A stretch of 64,000 nt of DNA from Halioglobus maricola (lineage in GTDB: Bacteria; Pseudomonadota; Gammaproteobacteria; Pseudomonadales; Halieaceae): the NCBI RefSeq assembly GCF_009388985.1, contig NZ_CP036422.1, positions 186,001-250,000 of the forward strand. The letters are read 5' to 3'. The translations under genes were made by a program, and so were the position numbers. Shown here in pieces: positions 8,061 to 17,347 of the stretch (within the stretch, counting starts at the first letter, position 1; every line of letters begins with the position of its first letter). A model generated the notes under the pieces. It searched no databases and had not been told where the DNA came from. It saw only the letters and a list, made by a program, of their open reading frames with translations.

Positions 8061-10541
8061 ATGATGAAAAACAAACTTTGGGTGGCTTTATCTCTGATCG
8101 CAACAACAGCTGCGCCTGGCACACAGGTATTTGCTCAAGACGTGCAGTTGGAAGAGATCCTGGTAACTGCGAGGAAGCGCCTGGAGAACCTGCAGGATAT
8201 CCCGGTTTCAGTGTCTGCCTTTACCAGCGAGACGATCACAGCGCGCGATATTCGCACTCTGGAGGACCTGGCCGGAGCCACCACCGGTCTCGTGTTTGAA
8301 AATTATGCCACCTCGGGCCTGTCTGCTGCGCCGATTATTCGTGGCATGTCTCTGCCCTTCACAACGGCCCGAGAGCAGAATACAGCGGTATTTCTCGATG
8401 GGATCTACTTGCAGCGTCAATCTATGTTGAACCCCGGGTTGGTTGAAATGGAGCGAATCGAGGTCGTCAAAGGCCCGCAGAGCGCGGTCTATGGCCGTAA
8501 CGCGTTTGCCGGCGCGATCAACTATGTGACGAAGGGCCCTACCGACGAGTTGGAAGGTTTTGCAGGGCTGACCTATGGCACCGATGATCGTTTCGATTAC
8601 TCGGCGGCAGTCGGTGGCCCAATTATAGAAGATCGCTTGCTGGGCCGAGTGTCCTACAGCGCCAGTGAATTTGACGGTCATACAGACAATGAGCACCCCT
8701 ACGCAGGTATCGATCCCAGCGGCGACAATACCGAAGATAAACTAGGTGGTTGGGATGACGAGGTTTTTTCCGCCGCGCTGCAGTATAACGCTGGAGACAC
8801 ACTCTCTTTCGAAGTCAGCTATTTCAAGAACGAGTCAAAGCGTGAACCACAGGCGTTTCACAACCTGGATGGCGCGCGCCAGTTCGATGGTACTGACCCG
8901 GAGAATACGCTCAATTGCCTCGATTCCACAACGACGACCAGCAGCGGTGTTCTCCCGGTCGAAGTGAGCGGCTATCACGCGTATTGCGGCGAGATTCCTT
9001 ATGAGCCGGTATATCGCGATGATCTCGCTGCTCTGGGTTATGAAAACGATATTATCGTCGACCCTCGCAGTTTTGCCGTCCATTCCGAAACTGAGTTGTT
9101 TACGGCTCGCATGGAGTGGGATTTTAGCGCCAACTGGTCGATGAAGTACCTGTTCGGCTATACCGATCACTCCGGGGGTGGAACGGGCACTCAGGCTGAT
9201 CACAAGAGCCTTCTGGGAGAGGGTATTACCACCGGTGTACTGGGTTTTGATCCTGAAACCGGCATCATCTTTGACTACACCGATTCAACTATTTTTAATT
9301 CCAACCCTGAAGAAGAGCTTGAGGCATCTTCCCATGAGGTGCAGCTAGCATGGGACGGTGGCGGTGATTGGCAGTTCCGCGGTGGCCTCTACTATTCTGA
9401 AATTGAGGACGCTAACTGGAATCGCTTCTTTTTCAGTGAGCCGTGTAATTCCCAGGAGAGTTGTCAGGCAGGAGTCGAGGATGGTGACCCTGCATTACCC
9501 GATAATTTCCTCCCTGGTTCCGGGCATGCGCTACGTGGCTCCGAGACCTACTATGAAGATGATATTTATGCCCTGTTTGCTGAGGCTGTCTGGAACGTCT
9601 CAGAGCAGTTAACGGTAGGTGTTGAAGCTCGCTACACTTATGAAGACAAGACATTCGAGCAGATAAACGGTGTTTTTGGAACTGAGGCCACTGCCGATGG
9701 CGGTGAAGATTTTAACTACTTCACGCCTCGTTTCACGGTCCAGTACCAGTTGAGCGATTACCGCATGCTTTACAGCACGCTGGCCAAGGGTGTCAAAACA
9801 GGCGGCTTTAACCCGGTAGATCCCGAGGTCAACCCTCAGCAGCAAGTCTATGATGAGGAAGAGAACTGGACGTTGGAAGCAGGTAGCAAAAACACTGTGC
9901 TCGATGGAGCGCTTCTACTCAATGTCGCTGCCTACTATATCCAGTGGTCTGACCAGCAGGGGATTGAAGCCGCTGCCGATCCGGATGGCTTTGCTCCGGA
10001 TGTGATCGGCAATATTGGTGATGTAGAGATCTGGGGCCTGGAACTCGAGACTGTTTATAATCTCAATGAATCCTGGGCGATTGATGCGGGCCTCTCTTAT
10101 ACCGATCCCGAGTACGATGAAGCCATTTATTCACCAGCAGTAAACGACGCCAACTCATCCTTCGGTTGTGACGATATCACCTGCCCCTCAGATGGCGATG
10201 TCAGTGGCAACGTGCTGGCTCGGACGTCTAAAGAGCAAGCTCAGCTCGGTATTACCTATCGCGCAGAAATGAGCGGCTGGGACCTGAGCGCGCGTCTGGA
10301 TGCTAACTATCGCTCCAAGATGTATGCAACGCCGCTCAATCTGGCTGACAACGGCAGCCGCACTCTCGCCAATTTGTCGGTGAGCTTGCGCGATGAACAC
10401 TGGGACCTGACGCTTTGGGGCAAGAATATTTTCGACGAGGAATACGTGGCTAACTCCTTCGTGCTGCCCTCTTTCAGCGGCTATATCGTTGGCCTTGGGC
10501 CGAAAGCGACTTGGGGCCTGAACGCGCGATACAACTTCTAG
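8061..10541 (+). CDS. TonB-dependent outer membrane receptor
   Basis: An 826-residue protein starting with a Sec signal peptide (cleavage after about TQVFA). The TonB box region is in LEEILVTARKR, followed by the plug domain (residues about 45-160, with VVKGPQSAVYGRNAFAGAIN as the plug signature) and a 22-strand-type barrel. It ends in RYNF, with the C-terminal Phe required for outer-membrane insertion. There is no N-terminal STN signalling domain, so it is not a FecA-type transducer. Receptors of this class in marine and sphingomonad bacteria often carry aromatic, steroid, siderophore or glycan ligands. Two adjacent ATG codons (8061 and 8064) are possible starts. Confidence 0.93.
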   Translation: MMKNKLWVALSLIATTAAPGTQVFAQDVQLEEILVTARKRLENLQDIPVSVSAFTSETITARDIRTLEDLAGATTGLVFENYATSGLSAAPIIRGMSLPFTTAREQNTAVFLDGIYLQRQSMLNPGLVEMERIEVVKGPQSAVYGRNAFAGAINYVTKGPTDELEGFAGLTYGTDDRFDYSAAVGGPIIEDRLLGRVSYSASEFDGHTDNEHPYAGIDPSGDNTEDKLGGWDDEVFSAALQYNAGDTLSFEVSYFKNESKREPQAFHNLDGARQFDGTDPENTLNCLDSTTTTSSGVLPVEVSGYHAYCGEIPYEPVYRDDLAALGYENDIIVDPRSFAVHSETELFTARMEWDFSANWSMKYLFGYTDHSGGGTGTQADHKSLLGEGITTGVLGFDPETGIIFDYTDSTIFNSNPEEELEASSHEVQLAWDGGGDWQFRGGLYYSEIEDANWNRFFFSEPCNSQESCQAGVEDGDPALPDNFLPGSGHALRGSETYYEDDIYALFAEAVWNVSEQLTVGVEARYTYEDKTFEQINGVFGTEATADGGEDFNYFTPRFTVQYQLSDYRMLYSTLAKGVKTGGFNPVDPEVNPQQQVYDEEENWTLEAGSKNTVLDGALLLNVAAYYIQWSDQQGIEAAADPDGFAPDVIGNIGDVEIWGLELETVYNLNESWAIDAGLSYTDPEYDEAIYSPAVNDANSSFGCDDITCPSDGDVSGNVLARTSKEQAQLGITYRAEMSGWDLSARLDANYRSKMYATPLNLADNGSRTLANLSVSLRDEHWDLTLWGKNIFDEEYVANSFVLPSFSGYIVGLGPKATWGLNARYNF

Positions 10542-10611
10542 GCTCAGCTAGCCTGCATGAAAGATACGACAGGGTGCTTCTCTGTTAGTACCGGGGGACA
10601 GGAAATCAAGT

Positions 10612-11724
10612 ATGTGGGACAAGGAACTCTTTGCTACCCAACTGGTAGGTAGCTATACCAAACCCGCTTGGCTGGCTGATCACAACAAGGTCTATGCCCG
10701 CGAAGGCACCTGGTGGAAAATTCCCGAGGAAGATCGCGCCATGGCGATCGATGACGCGGTTCGCCTTGCGGTGTACGACCAGAATGCCGCCGGGATGACG
10801 TTCGCCACCGATGGCGAGATTCGTCGTCAGACCTTCAGTGGTCACTTCTATAGCCTGGGCGGGCTCGATCAGGACAATCCCGCCGAGTTTACTAACTTCC
10901 ACAACGACATCACCGCCTATCTGGAGATGAAGCGTAAGGCAACCAATGTAGGCGCCGACCTCGAGAAAGATGACGCGCCCAAGGAGTCACCGAAGGTGCT
11001 CTTTCCGGCGGTGCGTGACAAGATTTCCTGGCCTGGCCCGATGGTGGTGGACGACATTCCTTTCCTCAAGCGGTATGCAACTAACAAGACCAAGATTACT
11101 GTGATCGGTCCGGTGACCCTGTCTTATCGTGTTGTCGATACGGGTGTTTATGGCAGTCATCAGGAGTTGTGCTTTGCAATTGCAGATGCCTTGAATCAGG
11201 AGCTGAAAGCGCTGGCCGCCGCGGGCGTTGATCTCATTCAGATAGACGAGCCGGAAGTGCACTTTCGCTACAGCCAATGTAAGGAATTTGCAGTCGAGGC
11301 GATCAACCGTATGGTACGAGGTGTCGAGAGCATGACCTCGGTGCACGTGTGCTATGGCTACTCCAAGAATATTGCACTCAAGGAGCCCAGCCCAATTTAT
11401 CCCAAGGCCGTCAGTTTGATCGCAGAGTCGGATGTGGATGCTCTGCACACCGAATATGCTCAGCCTGGTCACACGCCTGACTTTCTCGAGTCGGTGAAGG
11501 GCAAGCCAGTCGCGATCGGTGTGCTCAATCTCGACCCCGATGGGGAAGTGGAGCAAACTGCATCCATCGTCGAGATGATCGAGGGCGCCATGCAGGTGGT
11601 ATCCAAAGAACAAATCAGCCTTGCCCCGGATTGCGGCATGTGGTTTCTGCCGCGGGAATTCGCACTGGCGAAACTCAAGTCGATGTGTGACGCCGCGGCG
11701 CTATTGCGCAGTAAGTACGCCTGA
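10612..11724 (+). CDS. Stand-alone zinc MetE-type methyltransferase
   Basis: A 370-residue protein matching only the catalytic C-terminal barrel of cobalamin-independent methionine synthase (full-length MetE is about 750 residues). The zinc ligands appear conserved: H245-x-C247 (SVHVCYGY), E281 (LHTEYAQPG) and C341 (APDCGMW). The IDEP sequence at 211-214 is also family-typical. Known relatives include methionine synthases using other methyl donors and epoxyalkane:coenzyme M transferase, so the thiol acceptor could be homocysteine or another thiol. It sits 70 bases after the TonB receptor gene on the same strand and may be co-expressed with it. A strong GGGGGACAGGAA Shine-Dalgarno region precedes the ATG. 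Confidence 0.82.
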   Translation: MWDKELFATQLVGSYTKPAWLADHNKVYAREGTWWKIPEEDRAMAIDDAVRLAVYDQNAAGMTFATDGEIRRQTFSGHFYSLGGLDQDNPAEFTNFHNDITAYLEMKRKATNVGADLEKDDAPKESPKVLFPAVRDKISWPGPMVVDDIPFLKRYATNKTKITVIGPVTLSYRVVDTGVYGSHQELCFAIADALNQELKALAAAGVDLIQIDEPEVHFRYSQCKEFAVEAINRMVRGVESMTSVHVCYGYSKNIALKEPSPIYPKAVSLIAESDVDALHTEYAQPGHTPDFLESVKGKPVAIGVLNLDPDGEVEQTASIVEMIEGAMQVVSKEQISLAPDCGMWFLPREFALAKLKSMCDAAALLRSKYA

Positions 11725-11772
11725 TACAAAGGTCAATTGTGATATTCTTGACATAGGTGTCGGGGATATAAC

Positions 11773-14343
11773 GTGTTGAAGTTTTTGCTGGTCCCGGCCT
11801 TGCTGCTACTGCCATGGGTGGTGGGAGTCTTGCTGTTGCGAGGTGTCTCCGCCCGGTTCGGAAATTCCCAGCTCCACTGGGCAAGTCAGCTAGGCTACGG
11901 GTATTTCTTGGGGGTCGCAGGCCTCACAGTGCTTTTACGCGTTAGCGTATGGGCCATTGGTGGATTTGACCTTCCAGCCGTTTTGTTCGCGCTTGTCGTT
12001 TTGGCCGTGGCCGGATGCGCTTTGGCGCGCAACGTCCCTCAGCCTGCCCGACCTGTTGTAGCGCTTTCTAGTCGACTGGATCATTGGGAATTTCTTCTCC
12101 TTTGTTTGATCGCTTGTCATCTCCTGTTGTCTTTCATCGAAGTTCTGCATTTGCCTACCTACCCGTGGGACGCTTGGCTCAACTGGGCCTACAGGGCCCG
12201 AGTTTGGGCTGAGGCCGGCACCCTGATTCCTTTCGATTCACCGGAGACCTGGGTGACTGGAAGTGGATTAGCCAGCTACAACGTAGCGGGCCATCACTAC
12301 CCGTTGTTTGTATCACTGATGGCGGTATCGATTGCCCTTCCCGCCGGCGATTGGAATGACTCCCTGGTCCATCTGCCGACCCTGCTGTGCGGCACAGCAT
12401 TGCTTTTGGGTTGCTACGGCCAGTGCCGCGAATTTGGTATTTCACGGCGCAACGCCCTCGTGGGTGTTTATCTTCTCATTTCGATTCCGCTTTTAGCTGC
12501 TCATATGTCGCTGGCCGGTCAGGCTGACATCTGGATGGCCGGCTATGTAGGGCTAGGTCTTGTCTGTTTGTTATTTGCCTATGTGCGGGAAGATCGACGG
12601 CAGCTCTTGCTGGGCCTTGTGATGATGCTGCTCGCGCTCCAGGTGAAGCGAGAGGCACTTATCTGGTTGCCGTTGGCGGTTGCTGTGCTCGGAATCTGCT
12701 GGCGTCCCCGGCTGGCTTTGGCCGTGTTTTTGAGTGTCTTATTGCTGGCGATTCTCGCCGGCGTATCGGGTATTACCTATGTCGATATCCCGGGCCTGGG
12801 CGCAGTAGGCGTTGAGGGTGCCATGCTCCGCCTGCCGGGTATAGGCGTCTATCGGCTTAGTGAGTTCGACTTGTTGGATGACTACTGGGACAACTTCTTT
12901 GTGCTCGGGAACTGGCATTTGCTCTGGACGCTATTGGCGTTCACCGTTATTGCCTTACCGTGGCTACCCTGTGCGCGTACGCGTACGTTCCTCGCTGCGT
13001 TTTATTTGTCTCTGGCGTCGTGTCTGATCGTAATGTTCCAGTTCACCAGCGCGGGGCAATGGGCTGAGGACTGGACCGCCATAAATCGATTGCCGTTGCA
13101 GTTTCTGCCGCTATTTGTGGTCGCGATTATGTTGATAGCTCAAGACTTTGGGGCAGTTACTTTGCGAAAGCCCGTGGTGAGGGACTACATAGCCCCAGCG
13201 CTTGGAGTTGTCGCCATGGGTCTGGTTCTATTCTGTGTGGTTTATTTGCCAGGCGACGGCAAGGCCTCCAGACCCATTTTCGCCCAGGGCAGTGACATGA
13301 ATATCGTAGTGGGTGCTGGCTCAAGCAATGGCCAAAGCAGTAGGGTAGAGGAGTTTGCCAATGGTGTGGCAATCGTTTCTTCCGGGGCCAGGTTGATAGA
13401 TGCAGGACAGTACGATTTGGCGAAAGTCACCCTGTCTGGAAATAATCGAGCAGAGCCGGCATTTTTTTGGCGGAATGGATATTCAGAACAAGATCTGCAT
13501 TCGATTTGGCTGCCCGGCCCCGGGGAGCACTGGGTTGATCTATCAGCTAATAGCAACTGGCGAGACAGGGTCCGTGAGTTTGGTGTCATTTTTTATGCGG
13601 ACGGGGGTCGTTCTGCGCAGCTGGAGTCGGTAGAGCTTTTCTCGGCCTCTACTCTTTTACGAGCTCAAAAGCTGGTCAGGGACTGGCGACAGCCTCAGTA
13701 TTGGACCCAAAGCTCTCTCCATTTCCTCCGCGCCGGGTCTTCAGAAAGTGCGGTCTCACTGCCGCTTTTAGCGGCTATCATCCTGGGGGCAGCCTTTATT
13801 TCGCACCTGCTATTGCGGGGAAATCCTGTGGCCAACCCAGTGCTGGTATTGTTGGCCCTGGTGGTATGGCTAATCTTGGATGCACGCTGGCTTGAAAATC
13901 GAGTGCATCAGGCTATGCGCACCGTCGATGTCCAGAGCTTGCTCTCGTCGCGACACCTGGATACTGAAGGTGACCGCTTGGCCTGGACTCTGGTGGACGG
14001 TGTTAAGGATAAGTTGGCGCTGCCCCCTGCTCGAATTTTGGTGATGTCCGAAGATCCTTCTATGCGTTTTGAAATGTTACGCGCCAAGTACCACATGCTA
14101 CCTGCAGCTGCCTGGGTACATGAAGGAGACCTGGCAACCGCACCTTTACGGCATATGGATCAACTACTGATTCTTCGTCGTCATCGCGCCGCCACGGATT
14201 ATTTGCCGTTGCAGGCGGATGAGTTGCTGCGCCGGATTGAAAACCCAGGCGGTCAAAAAGCGACATTGATCCAGGACTTGCCCGCGGCGATGCTGATAGA
14301 CTTGCCGAAAAATGCTCGCGTTAAGCGAGTGTTTAATGAGTAG
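11773..14343 (+). CDS. Large polytopic membrane protein, glycosyltransferase-like (GT-C type)
   Basis: An 856-residue protein beginning at GTG. Roughly the first 490 residues hold ten or more hydrophobic helices. A conserved-looking luminal/periplasmic motif near residues 125-145 (YPWDAWLNWAYRARVW) is reminiscent of the catalytic loop region of GT-C glycosyltransferases that use polyprenyl-phosphate sugars. A soluble segment follows (about 495-640), beta-rich and possibly a sugar-binding module. Two more helices lie near 660-705, then a C-terminal soluble domain. It opens the plus-strand glycan genes and is followed after 6 bases by a GT4 gene. I do not recognise a named family; the GT-C call is inference. 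Confidence 0.65.
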   Translation: MLKFLLVPALLLLPWVVGVLLLRGVSARFGNSQLHWASQLGYGYFLGVAGLTVLLRVSVWAIGGFDLPAVLFALVVLAVAGCALARNVPQPARPVVALSSRLDHWEFLLLCLIACHLLLSFIEVLHLPTYPWDAWLNWAYRARVWAEAGTLIPFDSPETWVTGSGLASYNVAGHHYPLFVSLMAVSIALPAGDWNDSLVHLPTLLCGTALLLGCYGQCREFGISRRNALVGVYLLISIPLLAAHMSLAGQADIWMAGYVGLGLVCLLFAYVREDRRQLLLGLVMMLLALQVKREALIWLPLAVAVLGICWRPRLALAVFLSVLLLAILAGVSGITYVDIPGLGAVGVEGAMLRLPGIGVYRLSEFDLLDDYWDNFFVLGNWHLLWTLLAFTVIALPWLPCARTRTFLAAFYLSLASCLIVMFQFTSAGQWAEDWTAINRLPLQFLPLFVVAIMLIAQDFGAVTLRKPVVRDYIAPALGVVAMGLVLFCVVYLPGDGKASRPIFAQGSDMNIVVGAGSSNGQSSRVEEFANGVAIVSSGARLIDAGQYDLAKVTLSGNNRAEPAFFWRNGYSEQDLHSIWLPGPGEHWVDLSANSNWRDRVREFGVIFYADGGRSAQLESVELFSASTLLRAQKLVRDWRQPQYWTQSSLHFLRAGSSESAVSLPLLAAIILGAAFISHLLLRGNPVANPVLVLLALVVWLILDARWLENRVHQAMRTVDVQSLLSSRHLDTEGDRLAWTLVDGVKDKLALPPARILVMSEDPSMRFEMLRAKYHMLPAAAWVHEGDLATAPLRHMDQLLILRRHRAATDYLPLQADELLRRIENPGGQKATLIQDLPAAMLIDLPKNARVKRVFNE

Positions 14344-14349
14344 AGCGGT

Positions 14350-15516
14350 GTGAAAGTCCTTCATATCGGCAAATACTACCCGCCGTTCAAAGGCGGTATG
14401 GAAACCTATTTGCAGGGTCTGGTGCAGGCTTTGGCAAAAAGGGGAATTGAAGTACAGGTATTGGTGCATCATGCCAAAACATTGCGCCGCTCCTCTGTTG
14501 AACCTGATGTTACGGGCCCCGATGCGGTCTCTGTTACGCGGGCCGCCATCCTGGGGCGTTTGCTTTTCACCCCAATCAGTCCTGTTTTTCCGTTGTTGGT
14601 TTGGCGCTTGTTGAAGGACCATCCACCGGATGTGTTGCACGTGCACTTGCCGAATGTTTCTGCGTTCTGGCTGTTGTTGGTGCCGGGAGCGAAACGGGTA
14701 CCCTGGGTGATTCACTGGCACTCGGACGTTCCTCTGGATGCTGCGAGCAAAGGTATTCGCTGGTTCGCCGGTCTTTACGCCCGGCTCGAACGCCTACTGT
14801 TGCGCCAAGCGAGCGCGGTTATCGCCACCTCGCCGCCTTATCTGGAAAGCAGCCGTGCCCTGCAACCCTTTGCGCAAAAGTGCCACATGGTGCCGCTAGG
14901 TATTGACCAGTACCGCCTCTGGCGCTTGGTGGCACCGGACCCGGTGTCAGTATCGGGGGCACAATTCAGCGTCTTGCTTGTAGGGAGATTGAGCTACTAC
15001 AAGGGCTTTGATGTTGCGATCCGGGCGATTGCCAGTCTCCCAGGAGTAAAGCTTAATATCGTCGGTGAAGGGGACCAGTGGGGGTTGCTTCACGCGCTAG
15101 TCGACGAGCTGGGACTGAGTGAACGAGTTACATTCTTCGGTGCATTGAACGATAAAGAGCTGGCACAGCAACTGCACGCCTGCGATTGCTTGTGTCTTCC
15201 TTCGGTAGAGCGGACCGAGGCTTTTGGTATGGTTTTATTGGAGGCGATGAGCTACCGCAAAGCTACGATCGTATCTGACGTTCCTGGATCAGGGATGGGT
15301 TGGGTTGTAGAAGATGGTGTAACAGGGATCAAGGTGCCGCCGGGTGACCGTCAGGCACTCATCAAAGCCATAGCTTGGCTCAGAGAGAATGCTCAAGAGA
15401 TGGTCCGAATGGGGGCCGAGGGCGAGCGGCGTGGCAGCGAAGTCTTTACCATAGTAGCATCGGCTGAGGCCGTACAGTCGCTGTATGTGGAGGTCGTAGC
15501 TTGCGAGGACTCCTGA
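14350..15516 (+). CDS. Glycosyltransferase family 4
   Basis: A 388-residue protein starting at GTG. The N-terminus, KVLHIGKYYPPFKGGMETYL, is the classic GT4 opening with the Gly-Gly-rich donor-side loop. The C-terminal Rossmann domain has LLVGRLSYYKGFD (around 215) and an ERTEAFGMVLLEAM stretch (around 290), which contains the EX7E-type motif used to bind the nucleotide-sugar donor. It is a retaining, GT-B fold enzyme at the inner face of the membrane. It follows the large membrane protein by 6 bases and precedes a GT2 gene, so it belongs to the glycan-assembly operon. Donor and acceptor sugars cannot be predicted. Confidence 0.9.
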   Translation: MKVLHIGKYYPPFKGGMETYLQGLVQALAKRGIEVQVLVHHAKTLRRSSVEPDVTGPDAVSVTRAAILGRLLFTPISPVFPLLVWRLLKDHPPDVLHVHLPNVSAFWLLLVPGAKRVPWVIHWHSDVPLDAASKGIRWFAGLYARLERLLLRQASAVIATSPPYLESSRALQPFAQKCHMVPLGIDQYRLWRLVAPDPVSVSGAQFSVLLVGRLSYYKGFDVAIRAIASLPGVKLNIVGEGDQWGLLHALVDELGLSERVTFFGALNDKELAQQLHACDCLCLPSVERTEAFGMVLLEAMSYRKATIVSDVPGSGMGWVVEDGVTGIKVPPGDRQALIKAIAWLRENAQEMVRMGAEGERRGSEVFTIVASAEAVQSLYVEVVACEDS

Positions 15517-15576
15517 TGTCGGACGGTCCATGTTAGACTATGTCGATCGTTTTGCCCCTGCAAGGACCGAATAAAA

Positions 15577-16332
15577 TTGAGTACAGCTGCCCGGAACTCT
15601 GGGGGTTTTACTGAGGTCGACACCGACTCAGTTCTTCTTGTTATTCCCGCCCATAATGAGCAGGCCAATATCGGCATTGTGCTGGAGGACATTCGCGCCT
15701 GTTTTCCTGCGCGGGTAGTTGTGGTCGACGACGCTAGCCAGGATGCGACAGCAGACATTGCCAGGGCTGCCGGTGTACAGGTTATTCCACTGGCTTCACA
15801 ATTGGGCGCCTGGGGCGCTATTCAGGCGGGGCTTCGCTATGCCAAGCGCCATGGATATGAATACGTTGTCACTATGGACGCGGATGCCCAGCACGAGGCC
15901 CGATGGATTCCCGCGTTGCTCGAACCTTTACTGATGGCAGAAGCCGACGTAGCAGTGGGCGCATATACCTTGCGAGGATCGATCCTGCGCAAGATCGCCT
16001 GGTACTGTATCCGAAAAGTGTCTGGGCTTAGTCTGGACGACATCACCTCTGGTTTTCGAGCGTATAACCGGGCTTCGATAGAGGCTCTTGCTGGATGGAG
16101 AGCGAGCGCGTATGAGTATCAGGATGTTGGTGTTTTGATGCTTCTGGCCGGACGTAATCTCAAGGTGCTTGATGTGCCGGTCAGTATGAAACAACGCGCC
16201 TATGGTAAATCGCGGATATTTCATTCCTGGTTGGCTGTCGCCTACTACATGTTTCACACGCTACTGTTAGGCTTTTCCAAGCGTAAGCTCCTCTGGAGCC
16301 GTCGCCCGGTCAAGCCGGAATACGATTTATGA
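15577..16332 (+). CDS. GT2 family glycosyltransferase (DPM1/polyprenyl-phosphate type)
   Basis: A 251-residue protein with a TTG start. VIPAHNEQANI and VVVDDASQDAT mark the GT-A nucleotide-binding half; VTMDADAQHE (around residues 88-97) carries the DxD metal/donor motif; and SGFRAYNR is typical of the dolichol-phosphate-mannose-synthase-like subgroup that charges a polyprenyl phosphate. Its stop overlaps the next start (ATGA). The next gene is a DUF2304 protein, a pairing known from many glycan loci, in which DUF2304 is thought to be a membrane partner. It likely supplies lipid-linked sugar for the GT-C-like protein at 11773; this is inference. Confidence 0.88.
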   Translation: MSTAARNSGGFTEVDTDSVLLVIPAHNEQANIGIVLEDIRACFPARVVVVDDASQDATADIARAAGVQVIPLASQLGAWGAIQAGLRYAKRHGYEYVVTMDADAQHEARWIPALLEPLLMAEADVAVGAYTLRGSILRKIAWYCIRKVSGLSLDDITSGFRAYNRASIEALAGWRASAYEYQDVGVLMLLAGRNLKVLDVPVSMKQRAYGKSRIFHSWLAVAYYMFHTLLLGFSKRKLLWSRRPVKPEYDL

Positions 16333-16703
16333 CGGCGCTGGTCACGGGTGCTATCGGCCTGTGTGCTGCCGCAGTAATCATATTTTTACTGCGTCGTGAC
16401 CGCCTGCGTTCGAACCATGCCGTGGTTTGGCTGTTTGTGGCGGCGGGATTTTCGCTATTGGGGCTGGCCCCGGGGATCGTTGATGAAGTCGCCGGAGCTA
16501 TTGGTATTGCTTATCCCCCAGTGCTGGCGATTATTCTGGCGCTTATCGCGGTTATCATCAAGTTGCTGACCCTGGATATAGAACTTTCCCATTTGCAAAT
16601 CAGGTATAAGCGTGTGGTGCAGCGTATGGCTCTGCTAGAAGCAGAGCTCGAGCAAATGCAAGACAGGAAGGCCGAGGCTACCCAGCACGAAGCGGACGAC
16701 TAG
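16329..16703 (+). CDS. DUF2304 membrane protein
   Basis: A 124-residue protein with three hydrophobic segments (about 1-20, 34-50 and 62-84) and a C-terminal amphipathic, probably coiled-coil tail rich in Glu and Gln. The pattern RSNHAVVWLFVAAGFSLLGL is typical of DUF2304, a family encoded next to GT2 polyprenyl-sugar synthases. It overlaps the GT2 stop by 4 bases, so translation is coupled. The role is presumed to be as a partner or membrane anchor for that enzyme. It converges with the following minus-strand gene with only 10 bases between them. Confidence 0.82.
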   Translation: MTALVTGAIGLCAAAVIIFLLRRDRLRSNHAVVWLFVAAGFSLLGLAPGIVDEVAGAIGIAYPPVLAIILALIAVIIKLLTLDIELSHLQIRYKRVVQRMALLEAELEQMQDRKAEATQHEADD

Positions 16704-16713
16704 CCGAGGGCTG

Positions 16714-17262
16714 TTACGCCTGGGTTTTGTTTGCAGGTTTGTCGTCGTTGGTGCTCTTATTTCGCAATTCGTCCCATTGTTGCTTCTGTTCCTCGGTGAG
16801 AACTTTGCGCATGCCGCTCAGGCTGCCATTTTGTTCGATCAGGCTTTCCAGTTCAGCGATCTGTTCAGCGCTTAGCTCGAGTGAAGATATGGCATCTTCG
16901 AGCCGTTTGGCTACCCTTTTTGCCACACGCTGCTCGTCCACATAGGTTTTTTGGTTTGGCGTCAGAAGGGATAGGATCTCCTCTCGTGAAGCGTCGTTCT
17001 GGCGCGCTTCGCGTATTTGTTGTTTTTGCTCCGGTGTGAGGGCAAGATCTCCACTCAGACTTGAAATAATACCCTTCTTCTGCTTCTGTCCTTTCATCTT
17101 AGCCTTCTCGGTCCCTTCTTTGAGGGTGGTTGCCAGTGGCAGGGATTCGGCCGCGTCAACAGTCTCGACCCGAGTCGAATGTGTTGAAACCTGAGCCCTG
17201 TAGGCGAAAAATACCACTATGAGAATGACTACTAGTGCGGAACCGAGAACGAGCTTTTTCAC
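16714..17262 (-). CDS. Membrane-anchored LTxxQ-motif (Spy/CpxP-like) protein
   Basis: A 182-residue protein. From the GTG at 17262 it has a short basic start (KKLVLGS) and one transmembrane segment (ALVVILIVVFFAY). A Lys-rich linker follows, then a helical region with repeated LTPEQKQQI, LTPNQKTYV, LSAEQIAEL and LTEEQKQQW motifs. LTxxQ repeats occur in the periplasmic chaperones Spy and CpxP. The upstream open frame (to 17331) lacks a Shine-Dalgarno and signal character. The gene is embedded between plus-strand glycan genes and points the other way. The function could be envelope-stress sensing or chaperoning, but that rests on motif resemblance only. Confidence 0.65.
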   Translation of the reverse strand: MKKLVLGSALVVILIVVFFAYRAQVSTHSTRVETVDAAESLPLATTLKEGTEKAKMKGQKQKKGIISSLSGDLALTPEQKQQIREARQNDASREEILSLLTPNQKTYVDEQRVAKRVAKRLEDAISSLELSAEQIAELESLIEQNGSLSGMRKVLTEEQKQQWDELRNKSTNDDKPANKTQA

Positions 17263-17347
17263 GCTTAACAACCTTGTCTGTAGAATGCAGGAAATACTAG
17301 CATAACTGCTGGCGAGTTCCCGACTAATCAAGAGAGGCTGCGCAAGA

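Noticed and set aside
10540..10554. AGGCT-CAGCT-AGCCT hairpin at the end of the TonB receptor gene
   Set aside because: Only 5 bp, no T-run, overlaps the stop codon; too weak to call a terminator.
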